This document shows, piece after piece, positions 8,238-17,466 of a DNA stretch of 64,000 nucleotides. Numbering within the stretch: position 1 is the stretch's first letter; each line of letters begins with the position of its first letter. The stretch is from an uncultured Siphonobacter sp. (GTDB lineage: Bacteria; Bacteroidota; Bacteroidia; Cytophagales; Spirosomataceae). The notes under the pieces were generated by a model that did no database searches, was not told where the DNA came from, and saw nothing but the letters and a program-made list of their open reading frames with translations. Both the position numbers and the translations under genes were made by a program. The DNA lies in the NCBI GenBank assembly GCA_913774715.1, contig CAJYHS010000049.1:1-64000 (forward strand), read 5' to 3'.

Positions 8238-9464
8238 ATGAAGTCGTTTCAAATTCCCGATACGTTTAAAAGTCCGGTAATCGGTGCGATTAAAGAGTTT
8301 CGCCGAAAGCAGGATAAAATGAAGAAGGATTTTACGCCAACCCTCCTTGATTTCGGGCCGGTGCGGTTTCTTATTGCTCGTCACTTTGGTTTCTGTTATG
8401 GCGTAGAAAACGCAGTAGAGACGGCTTACCAGATTATTAAGGATTATCCTTCCAGAAATATTTACCTCCTGAGCGAAATGATTCACAATCCCGAAGTAAA
8501 CCGGGATTTGCTCGATCAGGGCGTTCGCTTTATGATGGCTACGTCAGGTCGCCAGCTTATTCCCTGGGAAGAGTTAACGGCCGATGATATTGTCATTATT
8601 CCTGCCTTTGGAACCACACTGGAAATTCAGGCCAAGCTAGCAGCAATTGGCATCCAGACGGAACAGTACGATACGACTTGCCCCTTTGTAGAGAAAGTCT
8701 GGAAGCGGGCTTCTTCCATTGGTCAGAGTGATTATACGATTATTATCCACGGGAAACCTGCTCACGAAGAAACGCGGGCTACCTTTTCTCACGCCCGTCA
8801 GAACGCTCCTACCGTAATTGTCAAAGACATGAAGGAGGCTCAGAAACTGGCGGTATATATCAGAGGTGAAAAAGCAGCGGAGTTATTCTACGAAGAATTC
8901 AAAGGACAGTATTCGGAGGGATTTGACGTAGCGAAAGATTTGCAACGCATTGGTGTGGTAAATCAGACAACAATGCTGGCTTCAGATACGCAGGCTATTG
9001 CAGATTATCTCAAGCAGATCATGGTTGAAACGTATGGCACGGAAGGTATGGATATTACCGCTCACTTTGCTGATACGCGGGATACACTTTGTTATGCTAC
9101 TAACGATAATCAGTCGGCGACGTACGGTTTATTGGAGGAATCAGCTGATTTATGTGTGGTCGCGGGAGGGTATAACTCTTCGAATACTTCGCACCTGGTT
9201 GAGTTATGTGAAGCGAAGTTGCCTACCTATTTCATTGAAAACGCAGATAAAATTCTGGATCATACGCTGATCCGGCATTATGATCTGCATGAGAAAGTAG
9301 AAAAAGTAACTAACAATTATTTACCCGAGTCGTCCCCCGTAACGATTATGCTTACCTGCGGAGCGTCTTGCCCGGATAAAGTCGTGGAAGATATTTTAAT
9401 TCGCTTATTATCATTTTACCCCGAAGCGAAATCCCTGGATGAAATCATGGAACCCTTTATCTAA
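8238..9464 (+). CDS. ispH: 4-hydroxy-3-methylbut-2-enyl diphosphate reductase (long IspH type)
   Basis: The last enzyme of the MEP isoprenoid pathway, an Fe-S enzyme making IPP and DMAPP from HMBPP. The three cluster cysteines are visible in GFCYGVENA, TTCPFVEK and GASCPD. The about 408-residue form matches the long cyanobacterial/plant type also found in Cytophagales rather than the roughly 310-residue E. coli type. The ATG at 8238 (MKSFQIPDTFKSP) is chosen because it matches the start of relatives; the open frame continues 26 codons upstream. A clear terminator follows. Confidence 0.93.
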   Translation: MKSFQIPDTFKSPVIGAIKEFRRKQDKMKKDFTPTLLDFGPVRFLIARHFGFCYGVENAVETAYQIIKDYPSRNIYLLSEMIHNPEVNRDLLDQGVRFMMATSGRQLIPWEELTADDIVIIPAFGTTLEIQAKLAAIGIQTEQYDTTCPFVEKVWKRASSIGQSDYTIIIHGKPAHEETRATFSHARQNAPTVIVKDMKEAQKLAVYIRGEKAAELFYEEFKGQYSEGFDVAKDLQRIGVVNQTTMLASDTQAIADYLKQIMVETYGTEGMDITAHFADTRDTLCYATNDNQSATYGLLEESADLCVVAGGYNSSNTSHLVELCEAKLPTYFIENADKILDHTLIRHYDLHEKVEKVTNNYLPESSPVTIMLTCGASCPDKVVEDILIRLLSFYPEAKSLDEIMEPFI

Positions 9465-9511
9465 CCTTTCAGAACGAGTGTTTTTTAAGTCGCATCCTTC
9501 TGAATAAACAG

Positions 9512-9543
9512 AAAAACGAGCCGGATCTCCGACTCGTTTTTTT
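9512..9543 (+). terminator. Terminator after ispH
   Basis: A GC-containing stem around ACGAGCCGGA/TCCGACTCGT (one mismatch) with a tight loop, followed by seven T residues. Confidence 0.85.
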
Positions 9544-9561
9544 ATGCTTCTTGATAGATAC

Positions 9562-10377
9562 CTACTTCATCAATGTGCTACTTTTCAACTTTATCTCGGT
9601 AAGTTTACGTTTAGTATCTAGCGTAAAATCCCCCTGCATCATCCAATCGTAATAACTAGGTTCGCGTTTGAAAATTTCCTGCACGGGCTTACCGGTATGT
9701 TTACCAAAATTAAAGACAACAACCCCTTCACTGTTATACTTCATTCGCTGAGCAAAATCGACCAACTGGCCCGACGTTAATTCATGCAGGGCATCCATGT
9801 CATTTTTAACAGGTATCCACATTTCGTCTTTATTCTTCTCAACCTCTACCCCTTCGTAACGCTTAACCATCGAGTCCAGCACTTCCAAGGTAGCCAAGGT
9901 ATCCGCTTCAGCAGAGTGAGCATCTTTTAAGCTTTTTCCACAGTAGAATTTATAGGCAGCCGAAAGATTACGCGGTTCCATCATGTGGTATATCCGTTGA
10001 GCATCAATCAGTCGACGATTCTTTGTATCAAAGTCAATACCTACTCGCAGAAACTCTTCTACTAGCATAGGCACGTCAAAACGGTTAGAGTTAAAGCCCG
10101 CCAGATCACAGCCCTCCAGAAACTGAGCTAAAGATTTAGCTAACTGCTTAAAGGGAGGTTTATCCGCCACGTCTTCATCGTATAAGCCATGAATCAGACT
10201 AGTTTCCAAGGGAATAGGCATTTCAGGATTAATCCGCTCCGTTCGTATCTGCACTGAACCGTCAGGCATAGCTTTAGCAATAGATATTTCGACGATTCGA
10301 TCCCGAATTAAATTGATACCAGTGGTTTCCAGATCAAAAAAAGCGAGGGGCTTACGGAGTTTCAGACTATGTTGCAC
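9562..10377 (-). CDS. DnaQ-like 3'-5' exonuclease with ExoX-like C-terminal domain
   Basis: A 271-residue DEDDh exonuclease. FDLETTG (about 14-20) supplies the first Asp/Glu, AGFNSNRFDVPML the second Asp, and HSAEADTLATLEVL the His and last Asp. The C-terminal segment VFNFGKHTGKPVQEIFKREPS resembles the exodeoxyribonuclease X C-terminal domain. It may act in proofreading, repair or RNA/DNA end trimming; the fused C-terminal domain argues against a dedicated polymerase epsilon subunit. The start is GTG at 10377. It is a single gene between convergent and divergent neighbours. Confidence 0.88.
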   Translation of the reverse strand: MQHSLKLRKPLAFFDLETTGINLIRDRIVEISIAKAMPDGSVQIRTERINPEMPIPLETSLIHGLYDEDVADKPPFKQLAKSLAQFLEGCDLAGFNSNRFDVPMLVEEFLRVGIDFDTKNRRLIDAQRIYHMMEPRNLSAAYKFYCGKSLKDAHSAEADTLATLEVLDSMVKRYEGVEVEKNKDEMWIPVKNDMDALHELTSGQLVDFAQRMKYNSEGVVVFNFGKHTGKPVQEIFKREPSYYDWMMQGDFTLDTKRKLTEIKLKSSTLMK

Positions 10378-10520
10378 GGTGTTCCTGTATTTACTGATTA
10401 TTCAAAAATACATCAATTTCCCCGGAAATAGTTCAATGCTTGTTTGACAAAGCGAATTCGTCTGGATCCATTGACACTCAGAATCAAGCATTTATTAACT
10501 TTATATTAAATCAATAAATG

Positions 10521-10553
10521 TTTTTCGTTGCTCACAAAAAAAGAGTATCTTTG
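10521..10553 (+). promoter_or_regulatory. guaB promoter
   Basis: TATCTTTG at 10546-10553 is an exact TAnnTTTG -7 box. A T-rich TTTTTC (10521-10526) lies 19 bases upstream in place of the -33 element. The predicted start near 10558-10561 coincides with the left arm of the guaB leader hairpin. Confidence 0.6.
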
Positions 10554-10556
10554 TCC

Positions 10557-10585
10557 GGCAAATAAGAATAGCACCGTTATTTGCC
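10557..10585 (+). promoter_or_regulatory. Hairpin abutting the guaB start codon
   Basis: A perfect 9-bp inverted repeat, GGCAAATAA (10557-10565) and TTATTTGCC (10577-10585), with an 11-base loop. The last base of the stem touches the ATG at 10586. If transcription starts at the predicted site, the hairpin makes up nearly the entire 5' leader. Confidence 0.6.
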
Positions 10586-12055
10586 ATGTTGGACTCCTCC
10601 AAGTTTCTCTTTGAAGCACTTACTTACGATGATGTGCTTCTGCTCCCTGCCTATTCGGAAGTTCTCCCCCGCGAAACTAGCACCGAATCATTTCTGACAA
10701 AAAACATACGCTTAAACATGCCCCTGGTTTCGGCAGCTATGGATACGGTTACCGAATCCGAAATGGCTATTGCAATGGCTCAGGAAGGCGGTATTGGCAT
10801 GATTCACAAGAATATGTCGATTGAACGCCAGGCAGAAGAAGTTCGCAAAGTAAAGCGTTCAGAATCAGGCATGATTCTCGATCCCATCACCCTTACCGAA
10901 GGCGATACCCTGGCGGATGCTCACCGTCTGATGCGGGAAAATAAGATCGGCGGTATCCCCGTTGTTGACTCTACTAATAAGCTGATCGGTATCCTTACCA
11001 ACCGTGACATTCGTTTTCAAACGAAATTAAGTCAACCTGTTACGGAAATCATGACTCAGGGTAAGCTTATTACGGCTCGTGCAGGCATTGATCTTCAGGC
11101 TGCTGAAGCTGTTTTACAGGAATACCGCATTGAAAAACTTCCCATCGTGGATGACAATCAAAAGTTGGTAGGCCTGATTACCTATAAAGATATTCTCAAG
11201 AAGAAAAACCATCCAAATGCCTGTAAAGACTCACGCGGTCGTTTACGCGTAGGTGCGGCTGTTGGGGTTACTCACGACTTACTGGATCGCGTTGCGGCTC
11301 TGGTCAAAGCAGGGGTTGATGTTATTAGTATTGATACTGCTCACGGGCACTCTTTAGGGGTGATTAACGCTCTGAAATCGGTTAAAGCAGCTTTTCCTAA
11401 TCTGGATGTTATCGTAGGTAACGTAGCCACAGGTGAAGGTGCCAAAGCTCTGGCCGATGCCGGTGCTGATGCCGTTAAAGTAGGGGTTGGTCCTGGTTCG
11501 ATTTGTACTACACGGGTAATTGCCGGTGTAGGTATGCCTCAGCTTTCTGCCGTTTACGAAGCAGCGAAAGCGGTTGCAGGTACGGGCGTTCCTATCATTG
11601 CCGATGGCGGTATTCGTTACTCCGGTGATATTGTGAAAGCCATTGCCGGTGGTGCGAGCTCCATTATGATGGGTTCATTATTGGCTGGTACAGATGAAGC
11701 TCCGGGTGAAATCATCATTGCGGAAGGACGTCGTTTCAAGAGTTACCGGGGAATGGGTTCTGTCGAAGCGATGGAAGAAGGATCGAAAGATCGTTATTTC
11801 CAGGATGCCGAAGACGACATCAAAAAGCTGGTTCCTGAAGGTATTGTAGGACGGATTTCTTACAAAGGCCGTGTAGGTGACATTTTATACCAAATGGTCG
11901 GTGGACTGAAAGCGGGTATGGGTTACTGCGGAGCTAAAAATATCGAAGCGATGCAACAGGCGAAATTCGTGAAAATCACTGCTGCTGGTGTTCGCGAAAG
12001 TCACCCCCACGATGTAGTTATTTCGAAAGAAGCTCCTAACTATAGCGTGAAATAA
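10586..12055 (+). CDS. guaB: Inosine-5'-monophosphate dehydrogenase
   Basis: Oxidises IMP to XMP with NAD, the committed step of GMP synthesis. It has 489 residues, standard length. The TIM barrel is split by a pair of CBS domains (about 95-205); the catalytic loop is GPGSICTTR with Cys307; the flap region contains YRGMGS and YFQD. It has its own promoter and leader hairpin and ends 16 bp before a 26-bp bidirectional terminator shared with the convergent gene. Confidence 0.98.
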   Translation: MLDSSKFLFEALTYDDVLLLPAYSEVLPRETSTESFLTKNIRLNMPLVSAAMDTVTESEMAIAMAQEGGIGMIHKNMSIERQAEEVRKVKRSESGMILDPITLTEGDTLADAHRLMRENKIGGIPVVDSTNKLIGILTNRDIRFQTKLSQPVTEIMTQGKLITARAGIDLQAAEAVLQEYRIEKLPIVDDNQKLVGLITYKDILKKKNHPNACKDSRGRLRVGAAVGVTHDLLDRVAALVKAGVDVISIDTAHGHSLGVINALKSVKAAFPNLDVIVGNVATGEGAKALADAGADAVKVGVGPGSICTTRVIAGVGMPQLSAVYEAAKAVAGTGVPIIADGGIRYSGDIVKAIAGGASSIMMGSLLAGTDEAPGEIIIAEGRRFKSYRGMGSVEAMEEGSKDRYFQDAEDDIKKLVPEGIVGRISYKGRVGDILYQMVGGLKAGMGYCGAKNIEAMQQAKFVKITAAGVRESHPHDVVISKEAPNYSVK

Positions 12056-12071
12056 GGTTGTTTGTTTATGG

Positions 12072-12130
12072 TTATTACCAATACCCAAAAAGGTCGCTCG
12101 AAAGGCGACCTTTTTGGGTATTGGTAATAA
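12072..12130. terminator. Bidirectional terminator with a 26-bp perfect stem
   Basis: Arms 12072-12097 and 12105-12130 are exactly complementary, with a seven-base loop. The stem contains a run of five A on one side and five T on the other. It separates convergent guaB and the 12136 gene. Confidence 0.85.
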
Positions 12131-12135
12131 TTTGG

Positions 12136-12732
12136 TTAGAATCGATACGCTCCCGTAATTCCTACACTAGATGAATTAAATCCGGCATTGAAGCGGTAAA
12201 TACTAGTTACGTTTCCAAAAGAGCCACTCACCTCAATGGACGGAATTAATTCACCACTAACATACCATCGGGGATTAAAATTGTATTGGGCTCCTAACAC
12301 AAAGCCTACTCCTACTGAAGGCGTTACGATGACCAGATTAGATCCTTCATAAACAGTTGATCCCGTTCCATTACCATTATCTACCGTCATGGACCCTGAA
12401 GTTAAGGTACTTAAACCTATTCCTGCTATTAACTCTGTTCCGTAGATCAATTGCAATTTGTCATTGATGCTCCGACGTTTTTCTTTTCCCGTTGCTCCGC
12501 CCGCCGAGAACCCAACCAAAGTATTATTTCCCGCGAAATTCAATCCTAAACTTCCAAAGGCCAGCCGGTGCCGACGATAGACATTTTCCTTAATTTTCTT
12601 CTTATAAATAAATCCGAAACTGTTAAGAGAGCTGGTCCTAATACCAAGCTCATGGCGAAGAGTGTCTTGAGAAAATACGGGAAAGCACATACATAATCCA
12701 AAGATTAAGAAGAAGGTAGATAAAATTTTCAT
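12136..12732 (-). CDS. Putative outer membrane beta-barrel protein
   Basis: A 198-residue protein with a clear signal peptide (FLIFGLCMCFPVFSQ, cleavage after about residue 21), then alternating aromatic/polar strands with Gly-rich turns, ending in the aromatic residue Phe as outer membrane barrels do. No family is recognised. It probably belongs to the broad PorT/OmpW-like group of small Bacteroidota barrels, but this rests on composition only. It stands alone between two terminators. Confidence 0.65.
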   Translation of the reverse strand: MKILSTFFLIFGLCMCFPVFSQDTLRHELGIRTSSLNSFGFIYKKKIKENVYRRHRLAFGSLGLNFAGNNTLVGFSAGGATGKEKRRSINDKLQLIYGTELIAGIGLSTLTSGSMTVDNGNGTGSTVYEGSNLVIVTPSVGVGFVLGAQYNFNPRWYVSGELIPSIEVSGSFGNVTSIYRFNAGFNSSSVGITGAYRF

Positions 12733-12841
12733 ACATTTTAAAGGATAATATTCCTTGAGTTTATAGTGAGAACTGGGGAATTTAGGTATTAAACGTATAG
12801 GTCGTTTGTTAAATAAACTTAAGCCTTATCTGCATAATCAA

Positions 12842-12887
12842 AAAGAGACCGCTCTGAACACCATATCGCGTTCGGAGCGGTCTCTTT
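12842..12887 (-). terminator. Terminator after der
   Basis: An 18-bp stem (12842-12859 with 12870-12887, one non-Watson-Crick position), then TTTTT on the minus strand. Confidence 0.85.
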
Positions 12888-12903
12888 ACTCTTTAATTAA
12901 TAA

Positions 12904-14211
12904 CTATTTTTTCCGGAAGAACATCGTTAACGGCACCCCGTCAAAGCCGAAGTGAGCCCGAAATTTATTTTCCAGGTAACGTTCATAGCTTTCTTTAATG
13001 TACTGAGGATAGTTACAGAACAGTACAAACGTCGGACTTGGCGTAGGTAACTGCGTCAGGTATTTGATCTTCACATATTTACCATTAATCGCTGGAGGCG
13101 GATACGCTTCGATCTCAGGTAGAATCAAGTCGTTCAGCTGAGACGTTGGAATCCGGCGACGGCGTTGTTCGTAGACTTCTGTTACTTTTTCTACGACCTT
13201 AAAAATCCGCGTTTTATCAGGTACCGAAGTAAAGATAATGGGAGCATAATCGATGGGAGCCATTCGCTGACGTAACTCCTTTTCCAAAGCCGGAGCCGTG
13301 CGGGAGTCTTTCTGAATTAAATCCCACTTATTTACCATGATCACGATACCTTTTTTCGCCCGGTGAGCCATACCAATGATGTTCATATCCTGAGCTTCCA
13401 GACCCCGTTCGGCGTCCAGAATAATAATGGCCACATCGCACTCGTCCAAAGCCCGCATGGAACGCAGGGTTGAATAAAACTCAATGTTATCATTCACCCG
13501 AGCTTTCCGACGCATCCCGGCGGTATCGGTAATAATAAAATCGTTACCGTACAAAGAGTAACGGGTGTGAATGGCATCACGAGTTGTTCCGGCAATGTCC
13601 GTTACAATACTACGCTCACGGCCTAATAAGGCATTCAGGAAAGAAGATTTTCCAACGTTGGGACGGCCTAAAATGGCAATCCGGGGAATACCCGCTTCAG
13701 GATCTTCGATGCCATCGTCTTCAAAGTGTGCGACTACAGCATCCAGGAAATCACCCGTATTATTACCATTTTCTGCTGAAATCGGGAATGGTTCGCCTAA
13801 GCCTAAGGCATAGAATTCAGCAGCGGCGTGCATTTTCTCGGTTGTATCCGCCTTATTAGCAACCAGAATTACTGGCTTTTTTGAGCGACGAAGTACGTTG
13901 GCGAAGTCTTCATCCAGACCCGTCAACCCTGTAATGCAATCAACTACGAAGATTACTACACTGGCTTCGTCCATGGCGATCTGTACCTGCTCGCGAATGG
14001 CTTCTTCAAAAATATCTTCGGAACCAACAACATAACCACCCGTATCGATCACGGTAAAAAACTTACCAGTCCAATCGGCATAGCCATAGTGACGGTCACG
14101 GGTAACTCCCGAAACGTTGTCCATAATGGCTTTTTTCTGCTCGATGATCCGGTTAAACAATGTGGATTTACCTACGTTAGGCCGCCCCACAATAGCAACA
14201 ATATTTGACAT
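12904..14211 (-). CDS. der: Ribosome biogenesis GTPase Der (EngA)
   Basis: A double-GTPase required for 50S subunit maturation. The first G domain begins VAIVGRPNVGKSTLF and the second has IAILGRPNVGKSSFL (about 178-192); each has DTAG/DTGG and NKxD motifs, and a C-terminal KH-like domain ends in GTPLTMFFRKK. The start is the ATG at 14209-14211 (MSNIVAIVGRP), giving 435 residues; the frame runs six codons longer to ATG 14229. It sits downstream of era on the same strand, separated by 179 bp, so the two ribosome GTPases are probably linked. Confidence 0.97.
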   Translation of the reverse strand: MSNIVAIVGRPNVGKSTLFNRIIEQKKAIMDNVSGVTRDRHYGYADWTGKFFTVIDTGGYVVGSEDIFEEAIREQVQIAMDEASVVIFVVDCITGLTGLDEDFANVLRRSKKPVILVANKADTTEKMHAAAEFYALGLGEPFPISAENGNNTGDFLDAVVAHFEDDGIEDPEAGIPRIAILGRPNVGKSSFLNALLGRERSIVTDIAGTTRDAIHTRYSLYGNDFIITDTAGMRRKARVNDNIEFYSTLRSMRALDECDVAIIILDAERGLEAQDMNIIGMAHRAKKGIVIMVNKWDLIQKDSRTAPALEKELRQRMAPIDYAPIIFTSVPDKTRIFKVVEKVTEVYEQRRRRIPTSQLNDLILPEIEAYPPPAINGKYVKIKYLTQLPTPSPTFVLFCNYPQYIKESYERYLENKFRAHFGFDGVPLTMFFRKK

Positions 14212-14390
14212 GATGAGTTTCGCTGGCATAAACCCGCCAGCATCGGTTTGACCAGCCGTTTCTCGGCCGCTTCATTGAAAAATAAATAATAGTATCCGTT
14301 CCGACTGATCCAATCACTAACCTCCATGAATGAGCCTTTCACCTGTGTATGAGGCGTATCCATGCGTTGAAAGTCCTTTCGAAACAGCTA

Positions 14391-15290
14391 TTATTCTTGA
14401 ATGTACCCGAACTCCCGGAGCTTATTCGCTTTACTCCGCCAGTCGGATTCTACGCGAACGTAGGTTTCCAGGTGAATTTTTTTCCCAAAAAAGGCTTCCA
14501 TTTCCTTGCGGGACTCGATTCCCACTTTCTTGATTGAAGCCCCTTTATGACCTAATAAGATAGCCCGTTGACTTGCTCGTTCAACATAAATCTCCGCCAG
14601 AATCCGGATGATATCATCGGTTTCCTTGAAAGAGGTAATGACTACTTCCGAGCTATAGGGGATTTCCTTTTTGTAATTGAGAAATATTTTTTCCCGGACG
14701 ATCTCCGCCGCAAAAAAGCGTTCGGGTCGATCCGTCAGTGAATCCTTATCAAAAAATGGTGGATGAGTAGGTATAGCCTTAATAATCAGACTAAATATTT
14801 CTTCCAGACCTAATTTATGCAGAGCAGCAATGGGTAGAATCGTCTGAGTAGGAAAACGGTTCCGCCAGTAAGCAATTTTTTCTTCTACCTGTTCCTGGGT
14901 GGCCAGATCAACCTTATTAATGAGAAGAATAACAGGCGTTTGATCAATTCGCGTTAGCTTTTCGATGACGTCATCCTCATCATACGCTTCAAAAATATCC
15001 GTTACAAACAGAATTACGTCCGCATCCTCCAGCGAACCCCGTACGAAATTCATCATTGACTGATGCAGTTCGTATTGCGGCTTAATGATTCCCGGCGTAT
15101 CCGAATATACCAGCTGAAACGGGATACCATCCTGCACCCCATTCACAATCCCCATGATGCGATGCCGCGTGGTTTGAGCCTTCGACGTAATGATTGAAAG
15201 CCGCTCACCCACCAGGGCATTCATCAGCGTTGATTTGCCCACATTGGGTTTCCCAACAATACTGACGTATCCCGTTTTATGATTATCCAT
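14391..15290 (-). CDS. era: GTPase Era
   Basis: A GTPase that binds the 3' end of 16S rRNA during 30S assembly. The G1 motif GKPNVGKSTL is near residue 14; SDTPG (G3) and NKVD (G4) are present; the C-terminal KH domain contains the signature LLGHKGASIKKVGIESRKEM. The product is 299 residues from the ATG at 15288-15290; the longer frame would start at a TTG. Its neighbour is der. Confidence 0.97.
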   Translation of the reverse strand: MDNHKTGYVSIVGKPNVGKSTLMNALVGERLSIITSKAQTTRHRIMGIVNGVQDGIPFQLVYSDTPGIIKPQYELHQSMMNFVRGSLEDADVILFVTDIFEAYDEDDVIEKLTRIDQTPVILLINKVDLATQEQVEEKIAYWRNRFPTQTILPIAALHKLGLEEIFSLIIKAIPTHPPFFDKDSLTDRPERFFAAEIVREKIFLNYKKEIPYSSEVVITSFKETDDIIRILAEIYVERASQRAILLGHKGASIKKVGIESRKEMEAFFGKKIHLETYVRVESDWRSKANKLREFGYIQE

Positions 15291-15442
15291 CGTGTAATTC
15301 AAAAAATCTATAAAAATATTTTTTAGTTATTTAACTGAAGATCAGCAACAATTAAAAAATAATCTATAGCACTTCGTTAATTTTTACACAAAGGTATTGA
15401 TTTTAATTGAAAGGCCCGTATATTTGCAGTCCAATAACACAC

Positions 15443-15515
15443 CGCGGGATGGAGCAGTTGGCAGCTCGTTGGGCTCATAACCCAAAGGTCACAGGTTCGA
15501 GTCCTGTTCCCGCTA
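15443..15515 (+). tRNA. tRNA-fMet (CAT), initiator
   Basis: A cloverleaf with anticodon CAT in GGGCTCATAACCC. The three G-C pairs in the anticodon stem and the unpaired first position of the acceptor stem (C against T) mark it as the initiator tRNA. The T arm is CAGGTTCGAGTCCTG. The 3' CCA is not encoded (ACTA follows the stem). Confidence 0.95.
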
Positions 15516-15518
15516 CTA

Positions 15519-15547
15519 CAAAGCCGTCAGCAATGGCGGCTTTTTTT
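15519..15547 (+). terminator. Terminator after tRNA-fMet
   Basis: AAAGCCGTC and a matching GGCGGCTTT arm around a short loop, followed by seven T. Confidence 0.8.
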
Positions 15548-15549
15548 CA

Positions 15550-15621
15550 GGTCTCGTAGTACAACGGATAGTATGTGAGCCTCCGGAGCTCAAGATTTAG
15601 GTTCGATTCCTAACGAGACCA
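15550..15621 (+). tRNA. tRNA-Arg (CCG)
   Basis: The acceptor stem GGTCTCG pairs with CGAGACC. The anticodon arm GAGCCTCCGGAGCTC gives anticodon CCG, reading CGG. The T arm is TAGGTTCGATTCCTA and the discriminator is A. The CCA is not encoded. Confidence 0.94.
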
Positions 15622-15624
15622 CAC

Positions 15625-15650
15625 AAAGCCCTGCATGTCAGGGCTTTTTT
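15625..15650 (+). terminator. Terminator after tRNA-Arg
   Basis: A perfect 9-bp stem AAAGCCCTG/CAGGGCTTT, loop CATGT, then a T run. Confidence 0.85.
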
Positions 15651-15673
15651 ATTTTATGTTAATACTAATTTAT

Positions 15674-15716
15674 AAAAAAGGGGCTACTGATCTAAATGAT
15701 CAGTAGCCCCTTTTTT
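15674..15716. terminator. Bidirectional terminator, tRNA cluster / gcvT
   Basis: A perfect 19-bp stem (15674-15692 with 15698-15716) with A/T runs at both outer ends. It terminates gcvT on the minus strand and would stop read-through from the tRNAs. Confidence 0.85.
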
Positions 15717-15732
15717 ATGACTAAGAAATTTA

Positions 15733-16824
15733 TTACTTCAGAAAAGGCAGTTTTACCACCACCGCTTTCAGGTATTTATTACGAATGTTAATGTAAATCT
15801 CGGAACCGACTTTACTATATTCTGTCTGTACATAACCCATGCCGATGCCTTTGTTTAAACTAGGTGACTGCGTTCCAGAAGTTACTTCACCGATGATTTG
15901 TCCAGCGGCGGTCATGATTTCGTAGTGCTGCCGAGGAATACCACGGTCAATCATTTCAAAACCTACCAGCTTGCGGGTAACGCCGTTTTCTTTCAGCTTT
16001 TTGTGGAAATCACTGTACGTGAATTCTTTATTGAATTTTGTGATCCAGCCTAAGCCTGCTTCGATGGGCGACGTAGTATCGTCTATGTCATTGCCATATA
16101 AGCAGTAACCCATTTCTGTACGTAGAGTGTCACGAGCACCCAGACCTACGGGAACGATGTTAAACTCCGTTCCAGCTTCCATGATCGCGTCCCACATGGC
16201 TTTGGCCTGATGATTGGGTACGTATACTTCCATTCCACCCGCTCCGGTATAACCCGTTGTAGCAATCAGAATATCGTCAAAACCAGCCACGGTTCCTTCC
16301 TTGAAAGAATAGTACGGCATTTCTTCCAGATTCAAATCCGTTAGCTTCTGCATGGTTGCAACGCCTTTAGGTCCCTGAACGGCAAAAAGAGAGTACTCGT
16401 CGGATACGTTTTCTAACGCAACGCCTTCTATAATGAATTTCTGTAACCAGTTCCAGTCTTTCTCGATGTTAGACGCATTCACTACCACGAAGTAGTCATT
16501 TTCGCTGCGACGGTAGATCAATAAATCATCCACGATTCCGCCCATTTCATTGGTCAGGCAGGAATATTGCACTTTTCCGTCATACAGAGCTGCTACATCA
16601 TTCGTCGTGACGCTTTGCAAAAACTCAAGAGCTTTCTCGCCCTTCACCCGGAATTCTCCCATATGGGACACATCAAAAATACCCACCGAATTACGAACGG
16701 CGTGGTGTTCCTGAATTAATCCGGTATAAGAAACGGGCATTTCGAAGCCAGCAAAAGGAACAATCTTTGCTCCAAGAGCTACGTGTACGTCGTGTAATTG
16801 AACTTGACGAAGTGAATCTGACAT
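15733..16824 (-). CDS. gcvT: Aminomethyltransferase (glycine cleavage T protein)
   Basis: Transfers the aminomethyl carbon of glycine from H protein to tetrahydrofolate, releasing ammonia. It has 363 residues from the ATG at 16822-16824 (the frame runs two codons longer to a TTG). The N-terminal motif VPFAGFEMPVSY, FDVSHMGEF, GYTGAGGMEVY and the C-terminal GEVTSGTQSPSLNKGIGMGY are all family signatures. The other Gcv proteins are not in the window. It is followed leftward by a strong terminator. Confidence 0.97.
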   Translation of the reverse strand: MSDSLRQVQLHDVHVALGAKIVPFAGFEMPVSYTGLIQEHHAVRNSVGIFDVSHMGEFRVKGEKALEFLQSVTTNDVAALYDGKVQYSCLTNEMGGIVDDLLIYRRSENDYFVVVNASNIEKDWNWLQKFIIEGVALENVSDEYSLFAVQGPKGVATMQKLTDLNLEEMPYYSFKEGTVAGFDDILIATTGYTGAGGMEVYVPNHQAKAMWDAIMEAGTEFNIVPVGLGARDTLRTEMGYCLYGNDIDDTTSPIEAGLGWITKFNKEFTYSDFHKKLKENGVTRKLVGFEMIDRGIPRQHYEIMTAAGQIIGEVTSGTQSPSLNKGIGMGYVQTEYSKVGSEIYINIRNKYLKAVVVKLPFLK

Positions 16825-16914
16825 GTACAAAGGATCTAATGTAGGAATAGCAAAAATAGTGGAAAAATGAGCTTTCCCACCAGTTTATGTATCCTTACTC
16901 AAAAAGTGATCCAA

Positions 16915-17424
16915 TTAGCTTACCAGCAAGGCCGATGCTTCCCAAAGATTATTCCGTAAAGCCTCGGCTTTCGAATGCGTTCCGGGGGTAGCAATGCGAA
17001 TAGTACGAACTCCCGCTTTTTTGCCCGCCTGTACGTCACGCTCTTGATCGCCAATCATCCAGGACTGATTGGGATCGATCCGATGTTTCGCCATGGCTTT
17101 CTCAATCATTAGGGAATCGGGCTTACGTAATAAGGAGTTACTATCAAAATCAGGGTGATGAGGACAGAAATACAGGTCGTCAATGACATTGCCGCACTTT
17201 TCCTGTAAGAACTCGTGGCATTTTACCACATCTTCTTTGTTATATAAACCTTTGGCAATGCCTGCCTGATTCGTAATGACAATCAACATATAACCCGCTT
17301 CTTTCAGAAGCCTTAATGCTTGTACCGTCTCATCGGTAATGATCAGGTCATCCGTGCAATATAAATAACCTGGACTGTCTTGATTTAATACGCCGTCCCG
17401 GTCCAGAAAAATGCATTTGTTCAT
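16915..17424 (-). CDS. HAD-IIIA phosphatase, GmhB-like
   Basis: A 169-residue phosphatase related to D-glycero-D-manno-heptose 1,7-bisphosphate 7-phosphatase, which prepares heptose for lipopolysaccharide core synthesis. FLDRDGVLNQD (6-16) holds the nucleophile and acid/base Asp, VITNQAGIAKG motif II, and MIGDQERDVQAGKKAG motif III/IV. The zinc loop found in most GmhB proteins has a Cys-x-His followed by a Cys-x-Cys before Arg-Lys-Pro; here the second pair is missing (CPHHPDFDSNSLLRKP), so zinc binding is doubtful and the substrate less certain. Confidence 0.85.
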   Translation of the reverse strand: MNKCIFLDRDGVLNQDSPGYLYCTDDLIITDETVQALRLLKEAGYMLIVITNQAGIAKGLYNKEDVVKCHEFLQEKCGNVIDDLYFCPHHPDFDSNSLLRKPDSLMIEKAMAKHRIDPNQSWMIGDQERDVQAGKKAGVRTIRIATPGTHSKAEALRNNLWEASALLVS

Positions 17425-17466
17425 AATCTTCTTTGCTTGGAGTTACTGTTGATGAGGCTATATAAA

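Noticed and set aside
14172-14363. A 63-residue minus-strand frame across the der start
   Set aside because: It overlaps the der N-terminus in another frame, with no recognisable domain.
15443-15515. Elongator tRNA-Met or tRNA-Ile2 (CAT with lysidine)
   Set aside because: The unpaired first acceptor position and the three G-C pairs in the anticodon stem identify it as the initiator tRNA.
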